Notes: generated by a model from the sequence alone, not told the origin. A stretch of DNA of 64,000 bases from Biscogniauxia marginata (GCA_022695795.1 MU404118.1:124001-188000), one strand, 5' to 3'; counted from the first letter of the stretch, positions 36,996 through 49,497 are shown. Numbers and translations are program-made.

Positions 36996-38956
36996 AAAAA
37001 CTCGGGCTCCCCTATATGAACTAGGACATAAGGGGGGGGACTGACAGTACTGTGTTCGACAACCAATTACATGTACCACTGGGAATTATCATATGTAGAT
37101 AGGGCTGTTGCCACACCCCAAAAAGCTTGATATTAGAGCTAGCAACTCCTTTTGCGCAGAATTTCATTCTTCCTATGCACTTAACTAAGTGTAACTTTCT
37201 ATACCGCGTAGCTCCCTTTAGCGATACTCTCACTAGTCTCCTTACTTATATGGACCAACCACCAAATAGTTGCAATACGAGTGATGACAAGGTTAATTGT
37301 TGCGATGGTGATGATGGCAAAACCTTCTCTATCATCGGTAATCGACCTCTGCATCTTGTTATTGGGCAACGACAGGCCAGTGAAGCTCTATCTAGGCCCG
37401 TTTGTGCTGCCCTATCTCGATTCCTACCAAATAGACACCGCGCGCGAGCGGCATGATCGAATTGATGATCTAAAACCATTCTATGATGCTTGCACCACCG
37501 CCGCCCCTGATAGCCATTGCCCAAGAAAGCGTCTCTAAAGAGCGAAAATCTACACCAACAGCGAGTGTCCCTTCCCCGAGCTTCTCCATTCATTGCGCAA
37601 CAACTAATCACTTTCCTATATAGACCCGACTCCTCTTCACGGACCAATATGACAACAAGTATATGGATATTTACACTGCTCGTGTATCTCACTTGCTACT
37701 CCAGCGCCTCCAAAAGCCAAACCTATGCTACCGCGTCACGTTACCCTTGATCAAGATCTGGCGCACTCGTCTTCCCTTTGAGCCATACCATTCCTTCCGG
37801 CATCGTCTCCTAGCTATCGTGTCACTCCGTGGAACAGTACGGCGCAACAAAGACTACCAGCATGAGAAAAGGAAAATCAGCACCGAGCTTGATGCGCATA
37901 ATAGGAACTGCGATACCAAATCCCAAAAACGACGCTTAATTAATGTCTGCGTTACGCGAGGCATTATAAGATTTCGTCATCCTGAGGCAGAATGTTAATT
38001 GTTCGCAACGCGCAAGGAGGACAGGTAATCTGTACGAATCATCGTAATGAGTGTTTTAGCCGGCAAGTTCGAGAGGTTAGTATCAAGCTGGAGATCTAGT
38101 CATTAATTTCGTAAAGTGAGCTCACCCAGCTGGCAACGACGAAACTTACGTTGAGCCGCCTTAGTTATGGCTAGAGGTTACCTTTATGAAATACCTGGGT
38201 GATTAGATGAAGACAGGGGAATCCCAGATGAGGGTTTCAAGTCGGACTACATATTATCATGAGTTTCTAAATTTTGCTCAACTGGCTTTCCGTGTCACTT
38301 GGCCTTCCTGGGACCCTCGAAAGATCCAACCCGTTAATGACGCAGGATATATCCATCCACCTTAATGAGCGTCTACCTCTGGGGCCGTGCGTGTCGGGAG
38401 CTTCTGAGGATGCGTAAACCCGAATGCAGGGGGGATGAGGATGTGAGGGTGTGAAATCCTACTGTATCTATCCGAGCTGCAGGTTCACAACCTACCGGCC
38501 GCCTTCAGAGTTGGAGAAGGGGTTAAGACGCTGCAGCCGCCCGCACAACAGACCCAATAACAAACGTACAGATGTTGTGGCTTCGTATCGGGGATACCTG
38601 CTTTGAAACATGATTATTGAATGGTTTTTTATATTCAGTATTCCATGCGGCCGCGCACCCCTCTCCTGTCGATGTCCCATCAGATCCCATGCTTTCACCG
38701 TTACCCTGGTGGTAGCCAACAGATAAGCCAGGCTAGAGTGACTCATAGGACTCTACATTTCTGTCACATAACAATACGATAAGAGATCAATTCAATATAT
38801 TATTTGTTGAGCCGTACTAAGAGGACCGGCCCCCTTGCCTAACAGGCTCTCTGGGTTTCCAGATATGAAGCACCTGGGATATGGCCCTCACAGTAGTCTG
38901 TCACGTCGATTATCATAATTTCGCTCATTATTAACACTATATGTTCGAAAAGCCTG
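36996..38956. other. Intergenic, no gene recognised (2 kb)
   Basis: Several frames of 80-150 codons overlap at 37245-37998 on both strands without recognisable domains or clear splice structure. This may be decayed coding sequence belonging to the rearranged block. Nothing else seen. Confidence 0.4.
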
Positions 38957-40662
38957 TTGACAATGGGTAGAGCAACTAACCATACCACAAATCAACAAAG
39001 ACGCGGCCCCTACTTGAAGCTCATCAGTCGATTCTACGAACCTTTGATTTTGCTGACAGCCCTCGGTAAGACTCGAGGAGCCCATATATCAGCTCCCTAT
39101 GACCCGACACCGTTTCACTCCAAGCGTCGGCGGTTGCTACGCAATCTATCTTACCTGTGTGATTATGACAAGGGCGGAGATACGACCTGCTCCATCGGCC
39201 TTGAGGAGCGTCCGGAATGTTTCAACTTCTGGGTGGCATCTAACAAAGCCAGCAGTGGAGGCAGAATCATACAGTTCTTACAGTCTACACTAGTGGATGT
39301 CCAACGCATCATCGTCCTCGAAGAGCGAGAGAGATTCCATGAAGAGGAAGCATTTATACGTAAATGCATCGAATTCGCGAGACCTAGGGTGAATAAAGAG
39401 ATCAGATTGTTCTTGAGATACGCCAAGAGATGCAAGAAATACCTTGACAGAGAGAAGGTTGCAGCAGGTTAGCTATTCTCTAGCCCGAGTGATTATAGAT
39501 GGCAATCGTGCTAAGGTTTGTAGATGCTCAAATTGTAACATGGCTAGAACAATTCGATCTAGGAGAGGATATGCTTGCGGTTGATGTGTGCTATCTCGCT
39601 TATAGAGAGCGAAAGGCATCACACATGCAATGGCTTTCCGAGAAAATAGATGCAAGCAGTAACGTAGATTCGTCCTTCGAGGAAACTATAGCTGCTTTCA
39701 GAGACTTTCGGCATTGTCTAGGTCGTTTGGCTCACCATGTCCGGGCTCCTAAAGAGGTCCTCGAGGACTCCCCGGGATTTCATCGTTTATTTGACGAGTA
39801 TGATGTCCGTCTAGTCAAAACAGGACCGAGCAACCCACGCCCTTCAGCTGACGCTCTAACAGAGCTCTCCAGTATCCTTGGACGCATGTTACCTGCTAAA
39901 GATTCAAATCTGACTGGATACCGGGAATCTTTAATAGCCTTGGACCAAAAATTCAACATCCACTCGCGGGTTCATGCGTGCTATCGCAATAAGAATTTCA
40001 AGCCGCGCGTCCATGCTGAGATACAGATCTTGGAGCATTTCTATAAAGGAAACCTTACTTTCGTTGACAATGACAGCTACATTGGATGCAGCAAGCCGGC
40101 TTGTTATTGTTGTCATCTATATTTCCGACACCATCCTTACCGGCCTGTCGAACCCGAGTCACACCAGAACATATGGTTAAACTGGGGAGTGCCGCATTTG
40201 CCCGATGGCGGCAATGACCGAGGCTACAAGGTGCAGCGTGACTTGCTAATTAAAATGTTGGAATCGATTCGGAAAGAAGCCCTGGATCAAATCATCCAGA
40301 GGGCGTGTCCGCTCAGACGGCATGCGGATTCTGAGACAGGTATCACAAAGTCGATAATGTCTTTGAGCCTCGGTGTCAATACCGCTAGAGCCTCTTCGCC
40401 GGAGACACGTGCTGCGGCTGTGTACCTTGGTATGACCTAATACATGTTCAAATTTCCTTGTATTTCCTTGCCTGGAAACTGAACTTCTACAGATACGGTA
40501 ACCTCGGGGGCCAATCCTAACGTAGGGCGACAGCCAGATCCTCCACCGGATACTGATTCGTCGTCTACGAAGGAGGCCGTTGATTCATCAGGGGATCTTC
40601 CGGAAGATTGCGCCAGCGACTCTGGCTCTGGTTCGGATTCTGACGGAGGGGCTTCGTTGTAG
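38957..40662 (+). CDS. OTT_1508-type deaminase-superfamily protein
   Basis: Predicted zinc-dependent deaminase of a fungal-expanded family. Exons 38957-39467, 39524-40429 and 40493-40662 give 528 residues. The N-terminal helical region includes LILLTALGK, DPTPFHSKRRRLLRNLSYLCD, KGGDTTCSIGLEE and FWVASNK. The deaminase core has HAE at 334-336 (RVHAEIQILEHF) and PACYCC with Cys364 and Cys367, which supply the zinc ligands and catalytic glutamate. The final exon adds an acidic Ser/Asp/Pro-rich tail of 55 residues, reached through a 63-nt intron (GTATGA donor, CTACAG acceptor). The first intron is uncertain: 39468-39523 (56 nt, GCTAAG branch site) is preferred over 39458-39498 (41 nt), and both keep the frame. 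Substrate unknown. Family members are discussed as nucleic-acid or nucleotide deaminases in genome-conflict settings. The segment from HNH to this gene looks accessory. Confidence 0.85.
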
Positions 40663-40922
40663 AGATTCAAGATTAGAATGGCCGGTGATTTCCGATGGCT
40701 ATGATTAACTTCTACAATTCAACCAACTTAGGTAGCCCTGTAGATATGAAGTCGGCAAGAAAGGCGAGGGGATCATATCGTATATGAATGCCCAAGTCAG
40801 ATGTCTACAGTTGAACTATTCAAGCAACTGACGATGATTGTCTTCAAGTGGCACAGTCTTTATTATTGAAACTAGATATTATGTTTAAAGTGGTGTAACC
40901 ATGAGGCAAGGGAGGCTCATGG

Positions 40923-42897
40923 TTACTTGTATGTCTCAGTTTGCTTGGCCATCCATTCGTCGTCGATATTGCGATAATCCTCGGGCCCGTACGGATCCGA
41001 TATTTCAGCCAGCCAGCCCTTCTTTCGGTAGGGGCTCAATCCCAGATCGCGCTGCAACAAGTCCAAGTACGCAATAGCATCGAAGATAAAATTCGGATTC
41101 CTGTTGCCCCAGTCCGTTGGATAGCGCCATTTGCCCCAGCGATTGTACAGCACGGTCCCATACTGCAGCTCCTTCAGAGAAGCCTCGTCATCTATCACAG
41201 CTGCTGGGTCGACTGTCAACTTGCCGCTGAAGTAAGCGCTGATCCACAGACCGCTGATTTGTGCCGTGATCAAGTTGCTGAAATTCGAAATCATCCCAAC
41301 AAAAGCGACGTCACGAGTCCGCAAGAACCGCGGAGACGGCGGGACCAGGAAACGGTATAGCATGTAAGGCGTTAGAGGCTTGCACGGTGTGACCTCGTCG
41401 TCGCTGCTGATGCCCTTCTGTTCGGTCAACGGCACATAGTGCTCGTTCCACACCGGCTGCCGTTGGAGTCTCGGGAAGCGCCGCAGGATTTCTTCGTCGG
41501 CTCGCAGTATTAATTCGTGTCGATTGGCGAGATCTTCAGCTGGCGCATTGTGCGACGGCTCGTGAGGGATTCCGAGTTCCTTCTCGATACCCTCCGGCAA
41601 AAACTTCATTGGCGGTGTGTGTTTCCAGCCCGTATTGGCGAGGAGTACATCGGATTCGAACTCGGTACCATCGGCGAGGTGCACCTTGCCAGGGCTCAAG
41701 TGATCAATATCACCTATGTGGACATCGATCTTATCACTCTTGACGAGTTCAAATATGTCTTGGTCGTAGTTAAGAAGGCTGAAGCTGGCGCCTGTGAACA
41801 TTGCCTCGGTCCAAGGCTTCAGCTTCGCAGTGTCCGGATGTGCATCGTACTGATTCAACGTCATGACATCTCCACCTAGAATTTTCCAGAAGGCGTCTAC
41901 GATGAAGCGCCCGACAGCAGTGCTGTGGAAGAAACTCCGAATACCAGTGTAGCCGTCGGCCCAGCCCCAGATGCAAGGGCTGAGCCAAGTCAGAAAGCGT
42001 GTGTCTGCGATGGGTTAGTTAGAGTGAGTGACCAAGGACCCAGAGGCAGACTGGCGGCACATACTAGCGAGTTTCTCTAACCATTTCTTCAGGGGCGTGA
42101 CGTATGGAGGTGCTATCCAGCATGGCCCATGGCCGCTAGCTGTGATCTTAAATTAGTCCATAGTGTCTCGTGAGGGCTATGTGCAGGCCCTACATACACC
42201 GGATAACCCAGTTGACCTTCACGCCGGCTGTCGCATAGGTGTAGGCAGCATCCCATGCGAATTTGGAGCCTCCGAATACCGTGACAGACCGGGCTGTTTC
42301 CAAGGTGTCTCTGTTTTGCAGGAATTGCTTGCTGTGGAATACCCTGCCGCCGAAAGTCTCTTGGCCGTCGAAGTGTGGCAAGAAGGCCTCCGAAGTCAGT
42401 CCTGTCGCGATGACGAGCCTTTGTGCGAAGACCTTCTCCTCGTGGCCCGGCGCCGCGACTGTTAAGATCCAGCCTCCCTCGGCCGTGTCTTGGTGTTCTG
42501 CAGACAAAACCTTGGTCCCCAGACGAATGAACCCGGCAATCCCAAAATGGGTCGCATATGCCTTGAGGTACGCATTGACAACATTTCCCGGAATATGCTG
42601 GTCAGTCTTGACGTCGAACTTATCGCTGCTCATGGGGAAGTCGGGATATTCATATGTCCCCCAGAGGTTGTTACTCTTCAGGCCTGGATAGAGGCGGCTA
42701 TCCGCCCACGTGCCACCCAGCGAAGTTTGGCCGTCGAAGACTGCCAACGAGGAGTCTGGCTGGGTGCGGTGGAATTGCTGCGCAGCGGCCAAGCCATAGC
42801 AGCCTACAAGAATGAGATTCGGTACCGTTCACAATCGGCCAAAGCAGAGAAAGCGAAACTTACCGGCCCCTACCACGACACAGTCGAGCTTCTCCAT
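40923..42897 (-). CDS. FAD-dependent monooxygenase (FMO-like)
   Basis: NADPH/FAD enzyme that hydroxylates or oxygenates a small molecule. Exons 42897-42864 (34 nt), 42803-42198, 42139-42065 and 42004-40923, with introns of 58-60 nt, give 598 residues. The short first exon is needed to complete the FAD-binding GxGxxG (VVVGAGCYGLAAA, residues 7-19). Further support comes from GGTWADSRLYPGLKSNNLWGTYEYPDFP, the FMO substrate/flavin region. RLVIATGLTSEAFLP, then VTVFGGSKFAWDAAY (second nucleotide site) and WVIRSSGHGPCWIAPPYVTP follow. ANTGWK near the middle of the last exon is the C-terminal ATG-type motif. Homologues sit in many fungal catabolic and secondary-metabolite loci. No cluster backbone is present here. 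It is divergent from the PTH11-like gene across 689 bp. Confidence 0.93.
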
Positions 42898-43586
42898 ACT
42901 TGCAGCTTGCTCCCACTTATCGGCGTCTGTGTCCTATGCCGTGCGTTTATGCAAAGTGTGTGACGCGGAGGGAAGGATGGGATCTGACAAGAAAACCCGC
43001 AAATCGGCACGGATGCGGTTATGAAGCTGACTGTGGAAAGAGCTCAGACGCTCGCCGAGCCTATTAGACCTGGTCTTGAAATTACGGGGTATTATCTCCC
43101 CTGCAGCGACCTATACCTCGCTGACCCAGGCTACCTGGAGTTTCTCACCCTTGAAATGCCCGCATTCGGGACCGTCAACGATAAAACAGTCACAGTTTGG
43201 AGTGTCGGACAGGGTTTGCATGCTGTGGAATAACCCTTGAGCCCGCCGGAAATTGTACTGTAGTACCGTACCGAATGATCCCCAGGAAAGGAGAACATTC
43301 TCTAGGGTTCACAGCCGGAGAAACGAATTTTCATGTGAGAGGTTGGACATGGATGCGCTATGGCGACAAGGCTCTGATCGATTGGGATTTACGAATGATA
43401 AACTTTGCTCTGTAGAGCCTCTGTTAGACACTTTTCAAGTATTGTTAGACTCTCGAGCTCCGGTATGCATATCAAGTAATGTTTTCCCTTTATATGCCGT
43501 CGCATCTTTTGCTTCCATATAGAGACTAGTTATTTTTATACCAAGATTGTGTTTGAGCTTCCTCTCGACCGCCTCGCTCATCGTTA
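42898..43586. promoter_or_regulatory. Divergent spacer between FMO and PTH11-like genes
   Basis: 689 bp with no gene. It must hold both promoters, so the two genes could be co-regulated (inference). No specific binding site stands out. Confidence 0.5.
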
Positions 43587-45179
43587 GTGATGTCGTCCAG
43601 CTCACCAACAGACCCGGCGGCAGCCGCAGCAGCGGAAGCGGCTCTGCTCCAATTCGTGACGGAGGATTGGACGCTCTTTGCGGTCGGAATAGTTATCACC
43701 ATAATACGAACGTACGCTCGTGTTAAGCAAGTTGGCTTCAAGGGTCTTCAGGCGGATGATTACCTTGTCTGGATCGCAATGGTCAGTCCAATCCCTTAAA
43801 TGCGCAGAGTTCAGAGGATGAGTGAGTTGACATCTAAATTCGACCGGTTCCAGATATTCTATGCTGTTGAATCGACTCTTGCGTACTCAGTAGGCGCTGT
43901 GGCAAAGGGGCTAGCGAACAATGGCATGACGGATGAACAGCGGCTAGCATTGGATCCAAGCAGCCCGGAATACCAATTGAGGTACCAAAAACACGTCTGG
44001 GACTTGATTGTCTTGCCCTCTCTGACTCAAAATTTCTTAGGGTTACCGGTTCCAAGATCCAGCTCGCTGGGTGGTCAACTTATTCCGCTCTGCTCTGGTC
44101 GCTCAAGGCGTCGTTACTTGTATTTTACATACGATTAACCGTAACCATAAGCTCCCTCCCCAGTGTCTATACACTTTCCATAACCCTAGGGTGCTAACAT
44201 CTTCTAAGGAGGGCTTGGATCGGAGCTACATCATTCGCATATACGCCGGCTTCGTCTTCCTTGGTACTAGTTGGCTCGCCGCCATGATGACCCTATTTCT
44301 TGGCTGCCGCCCTTTCCATAACTACTGGCAGATTTACCCGGACCCTGGTGGTAAGTTCTTTTCTCGCTTAGAGGCTTTGGGGGTGCTGTATACCTAACTA
44401 ATCCGCTATTAAAGATGCTTGCCAGCCAGCCGTCGCTAGTCAGATAGTATGGGTTTTTTGCGCTATGAATGTGGCCACAGACTTGTACATTATCTCTATA
44501 CCCGTACCCATGCTCTGGAAGTCCTCTCTCAAACCTCTAAAAAAGATCGGGTTGATTTCTCTTTTCAGTGGGGGCTTCTTCATTATTGCCTGCGCCTTGA
44601 TACGTGCTGTCCTCATCGTCACGGTAAGTGCTCTAGCATTACCCCTATAAGCCAGGTTAGACATTGTGCTAATCATGCCCTTGAATTCAGGACCCAATAA
44701 ATGGTGCGCAATTGGCTGGATCCTGGGCTGTGCGAGAAACTTTTGTTGCCGTCATCACGACAAACCTCCCGATGGTGTTCCCATTTGTCAGGTCACTACT
44801 CGCTCCCGTCTTCGGGTCTATAGCCTCATCGGTGCGTGGTACGAGTAACAAGAGATCAACTGATAGAGGTTCCGCGGGCCTCATAACATTTGGCGGCGGG
44901 GGGGATGACGGCTGGCGCCGCCGTGGCCCTAGTACCGCAAACCCAATCACCGAACTCACCTACAACGAGAGCGAAGAGCGCATTCTAAACCAGGGACATA
45001 TTAATATGCAGGACCTAAACGGCGACCCCAATACTACCCGTTCCCAAAGCCGCAACAGCAACAGCATAAGAAAAGACGTTCACGTAGCCGTGACATCCGA
45101 GCCTGGTGATGAGGAAAGACAGCAGTCTCAGGACAAAGGCAATTACGCGTATGCTAGTGGACCGAGGAGGGCAAGCTAA
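43587..45179 (+). CDS. PTH11-like integral membrane protein (fungal rhodopsin domain)
   Basis: Seven-helix plasma-membrane protein of the large Pezizomycotina family related to the Magnaporthe receptor PTH11 but without a CFEM domain. Six exons: 43587-43781, 43854-43981, 44041-44140, 44209-44350, 44415-44623, 44691-45179, with introns of 59-72 nt, giving 420 residues. Each join restores family motifs: GLQADDYLVWIAM-IFYAVESTLAYSVGA, QLR-VTGSKIQLAGWSTYSALLW, YIRLT-EGLDRSYIIRIYAGF, PDPG-DACQPAVASQIVWVF, LIVT-DPINGAQLAGSWAVRETFVA. Conserved features include GLANNGMT, CRPFHNYWQIYPDPG, and the NLPMVFPFVR end of the domain. The cytosolic tail is Ser/Asn/Gly-rich and probably disordered. Such proteins are proposed to sense surfaces or ligands. 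The ligand is unknown. Confidence 0.92.
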
Positions 45180-47934
45180 ATAAGGTGTATCTCTAGGTGG
45201 ATAAAGTAGGGACATAGATAAGTCCCAGGGAGTTCATGGTATTTTGGCTGCAATAAAAGAGACGTGCAAAAAAAAACGAGAGGCGCAAAAAAGGAGATAA
45301 GGCCGGGCAGAATACTTTATGATATCAAGTACCTAGTTAGTATGGTCTCTGTATATTCTACCCCTGATGTACAACTATCACTAAACTTGCAGGTATTGTG
45401 GTACGTTCGCCAAGGAAAACAATGCCCATGGGTGTCAACGTTAGTTGCTACCATCATCGTGAACTAACTACACTAGAAGCTACTTTCGCAATTCAGGGGT
45501 TTCATGTTTCGTGCGCTTTAGGGCTCTAAGGAATGCTTAGAGGCATGGTCTGCTTAGGCATGTATCTTTTATATACAACTCTTTCAAGAGCCCCCAGAAA
45601 GGCTAAAGTATTTCCATTCGAATCCTTTCGGAGAAAAAGAAGGTCATATGTACTAGCCTAACCGCGACCCCCCCCCCCCCTTTTTTTTTCATAAGTTTTC
45701 AATGGTTCTAAACCTTCGGCAGTGACTGTATTATTAAATAAGTCAGAAGTTCGAGTTGAACTACTGTGTACAAAGTATGAATGTCTGGCGGTACCTAATT
45801 GTGCTCGCAACACATTACTAATGAAACCGAATCATATAAGGATCCATCGAGAGTGTTGAAAGCGTTTAAGAACGTCTACCTGATATCTACATATATTGAT
45901 CCGTCAACTGCTAGATAGTTATAACCCATGTACCTGCTCCAAAGCCCAGAGCTGGGCTTGCCCCGGGGTGGGCAAGGGGGGTGAGTCCACCTTTTTTTTT
46001 TGCCCCGGCAGTTCCTTTCTGTTGCATTGTCAATTAAATTCTACCAACACTTTGCTATATAGGTCAACCCTTGAAATAACGACAGCGTTCCTATCATCGA
46101 GTTACCTCGCCGATTCTCTCCACCACACGTCGAATCGTATTGACATAGGTCTCCATATAGAATGCTTTTTTGAAACTTAAAATTTCAGGCTGCTTTATAT
46201 AAAATAGTTGTTCAAAATATGTACCATGACTTCGAAAAATCCAACAACCCACTGCGGGAACTAACATAATTTGAGGGGTTGACTTGCGTAGTATTCTCCG
46301 TCGGATCAGACAGACTAGGTAGGTAGTTCGCGCCGATCCCAAACTGGTATAATTGTATAATATATTGGTGGGGTTTGGTCAAACTAACAGGAAATAGTAT
46401 AGTATACCTATATTCTGCATACTAGTGTTGTCTATAGCGATCCTCCTGCGGCCCGCCCGGGTCAAATCCTGGCTCGGGTTGAACAGAACTTTCAGTTAAA
46501 TTTGTTTACCTCCTAGCCATTCCCGACATCCGGCGTACTCCGGCCTAGATGGAGATTCGTGATAGCCCCATTCCTGGCCCATTCTCTTATGATCTGCCCA
46601 GGGGACCCCGACTTTTCTGGTCTAGCCAACCCATTACCTGCCTATTCTACTTGTCAAACTCAGGCACGGTCCCGTCACTATTTCTTCTTGTCTTCCTATG
46701 ATTTTTTCAAGAGGAGAAAAGCTAGGTGGTATATGTACAACACTAGACACCAGATCTCGGCTTTTGCATGAGCCTAAGACACGACGCTGGTAGTAACGCA
46801 GAACTATCTGTATTTTGTCAGTGTCTATTCCAATGTAATTTTGTCAAGTATCAGCCAGTCAAAAAAGGATCATATACTATTTCTCTGCACTCAGCACGAA
46901 CTAACTAACATCAACTAACGTGAGGGGAATACTAAATGTGATACACAACGCGCATGCCGCTAGAATTATACGCCATATGTTAGCCCAAGTTAACAGCTAA
47001 TACTTACGCTAGGTACATACTTGCTTATTACCATTGGCTAGATGGCGCCGCGGCGCTGGATCTAACACCATGCATGTAATCAAATATAAGAAACCTTCGG
47101 CTAACCGGTTGGTCTTGATTCTCCTTTTCGCGTCTTATCTGGAGGGGGATAGCATTCTACTTTCTTGGACGTTTGAAACGCGTCCTAAAGTGTCCATACC
47201 GTTGTGGTGCATGTGCTTAATCTCAGCCGAGCTTGTCGTTCTGATATCGTGAGATGAATTGCCGACCTACATACATGCTTGATGCTATGGCATCGCTGCA
47301 ATATCCATGCGATTTTTATTGGAAGTCTAACTGCTTTCATCCGAGTTACGTCGTGATCGTTCGAGATCAATGTCGATCCCACCAGATTGCAGACCGACAC
47401 CACCATAGCACGCTGAGCAACGGCCCAATATGCGTTCCCATCCATATGTCCCTCCCGCTCCGCTCCCACCATTGCTCAACGAGCTGTCTACATATCTACT
47501 AAACAAGAGTCAAAAGCAGGCGATACCCATGAGGTGCCGGTGATGGATCTAGACCCTGATGCGAGCTAGCTACTACCGCAAACTTTGCAACCACACCGCG
47601 TGCGCATCCAAGGCAGGCTCGTGGTCATACGAAGCGTGTCCGTTACAAACCTGAATTCTGCAAAACCGCTGTCCTTGCTCCGGGATAGAAGTGCACGATC
47701 GTCGGCACCGGGGCGGGGTGAGGAAGGAGACGACGGAGTCTGGACAACAAAAGTGACATAGAGGACGATGAAGCCAGTGAGGGAAATACACAGTTGGGAG
47801 GTTATGGTATAGGCGGAGCAGGACATATCCGTACACTATTCAGGGGTACTAATTGTTATTTTCGATACAAATAGTCTCGCACCTCCGTACCATACCAAGC
47901 CACACTAATAAGGGACATGCATCGCTCTCTCCCT
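45180..47934. other. Gene-poor tract, no gene recognised
   Basis: 2.7 kb with only short frames. A C13T9 homopolymer junction lies at 45668-45689. A small minus-strand frame (47566-47826, 86 codons) has one hydrophobic segment but no resemblance and no supporting context. No transposon ends were recognised. Confidence 0.4.
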
Positions 47935-49065
47935 ATTTTAAATAGAGATTAAAGTATCTCGTTTAAGAAAGTGATAATTTCGTTTAAAGATAAACTTAGA
48001 GACTTACATAAGCTTCACGTGTTTTTTATACTTTTTTCTCTTTTCCTCCTTTTGTGATAACAAAAGAGAAATAGTTAAGCCACGAGAGGTCCGTCGATAA
48101 AATAAAAAAGGCACCAAGAATTAGATGTGTAATAAGAGAGGTGTAGTGTGCCGTTGAATAACTAAGAACCCTAGCCTTATATTTATAAGTCCTTACATTT
48201 ATATATATTGTTCCTCGAGACTTGATGAAACATAAAAATAACATTAAATTAAGTGTATTTATTATAAGTAGACTATATAAATATAGTGAGTAACCTTGTT
48301 ATGACTAGTTATATAGGGTAATTTGCGGTAATATAATGGATTCGTGACTTAAACCCCTGTCAAGAAATACAATTCCCTAGAATGCTATATGTGTTAAAGG
48401 ATTCTTACTATTATTACTTATCATTAGTTATACACGCCTAATCTAACTACCGATGTAATACTCGCCAAGCCACCCCACAGACATGATCGGCGTTCACACA
48501 AGGTCATCGGGAACTTTCTCGCGGCTCTTCTCAAGCCCCAGCTCCATATCTAATTCACCGGCCGCTCTAGATCTAGATAAAAAGAGGTGGAATATTGTTA
48601 GCATTTTTATATTAGATCTAAAGCCGCGGAAGGAGAAGCAAAGTAACGACGGATCATTTAGAGTACATAAAGACAAGTCTTGGTATCTAGTTTAAGAAGC
48701 ATGAGCCGCGAGCTATGCATTCGGATAACTGGCAGTTTAATACCCACGATTTAAATAACTATAAGTTAAGAACTAGCTAGTATACTCGTAATAAAAATAC
48801 ATGCTATATAGATACTTAGTTGCAACTGGATCCTCGTTAGAGCACGCTGACTATAATGAGATCCGTGTAAAACATGCTATTTCGAATTTGTCTCTTTTAA
48901 GTATGTTATAGCCCGGGATACGGTTATACCTCTTCGTAATAAGCTATATTTAGGTTATATTTATCTAATATCTATATATAAACCTTTATCACCTTCGAAT
49001 ATACTCCCTCGTTCGTCCGTTCTAGCTAATATACGGCTTGCAATAAAATGACTATTAACGGGAGG
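47935..49065. repeat. AT-rich island, left part (probable RIP-degraded repeat)
   Basis: Strongly A+T-rich with abundant TpA and few intact frames, in contrast to the GC-balanced genes on either side. A 9-bp inverted repeat (48036-48044 with 48062-48070) is present. The composition fits repeat-induced point mutation of an old transposon, though no protein remnant can be identified. Confidence 0.6.
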
Positions 49066-49070
49066 CTTTG

Positions 49071-49492
49071 TGTGACGAACCTCCCTGTGTGTTCCTAGTC
49101 AGCTGACTTCACAGGTGAGTACGTACTGGGTTTTCTTGATTTGAAGGTAACAATGGATTGAGGTTGGTTCAAGAGGTTCACAATGCTTTGTTCGTTAGAG
49201 AGATTTCAAGGTACTCTCACTATAGTATCAAAGAGTGACTGTAGTCTTAGATTGATAGCTAAAGAACTAGAATGAATGACTAGATACAAAGGAAATTCAA
49301 ATCTACTTATACTTATTCATTCTCTCCTATATTTCTTGTTTTGGTATGTTGGATACCGTTGCATCCTTGGATGTGTTCATCTTGGATGTGTTCATTTTCC
49401 ACATCCATTCCCACCATGTCAATGGTCACGTGATGTTCAATCAGTTCCCCGCATTCCTCTTTTGGAGTCCCAATCCCTGTAGGATCGTAACA
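49071..49492 (-). mobile_element. Solo LTR of a retrotransposon, 422 bp, with 5-bp target-site duplication
   Basis: Starts TGTGACGAACC and ends GGATCGTAACA. The ends are an imperfect inverted repeat (9 of 11 positions match when one is reversed) and have the TG...CA termini of LTRs. It is flanked by the direct 5-bp duplication CTTTG at 49066-49070 and 49493-49497. No gag-pol sequence lies beside it, so this is a solo LTR left by recombination. On the minus strand a TATAAGTA element followed by a CT-rich stretch suggests the retroelement read leftward (weak). A 15-bp tandem duplication (CTTGGATGTGTTCAT) sits inside at 49366-49395. The element is not AT-rich although it lies within an AT-rich island. 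Confidence 0.85.
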
Positions 49493-49497
49493 CTTTG

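Noticed and set aside
37245..37998. Additional gene or pseudogene downstream of the SDR remnant
   Set aside because: Frames on both strands have no recognisable motif, so it is left as unassigned.
39499..40440. Separate 313-codon gene starting at the ATG at 39499
   Set aside because: The upstream exon matches the N terminus of the same deaminase family, and coding-like sequence continues after 40440 through a good intron.
16389..45179. Secondary-metabolite gene cluster (MFS, oxygenase, AKR, FMO present)
   Set aside because: No synthase backbone gene or cluster regulator, and genes are separated by kilobases of empty DNA.
46466..46480. B-box-like GGGTCAAATCC
   Set aside because: T stem has a mismatch, loop length is wrong and no cloverleaf can be drawn.
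47566..47826. Small minus-strand frame with one hydrophobic segment
   Set aside because: No homology, no splice partner, and it lies in a gene-poor tract. Chance is more likely.
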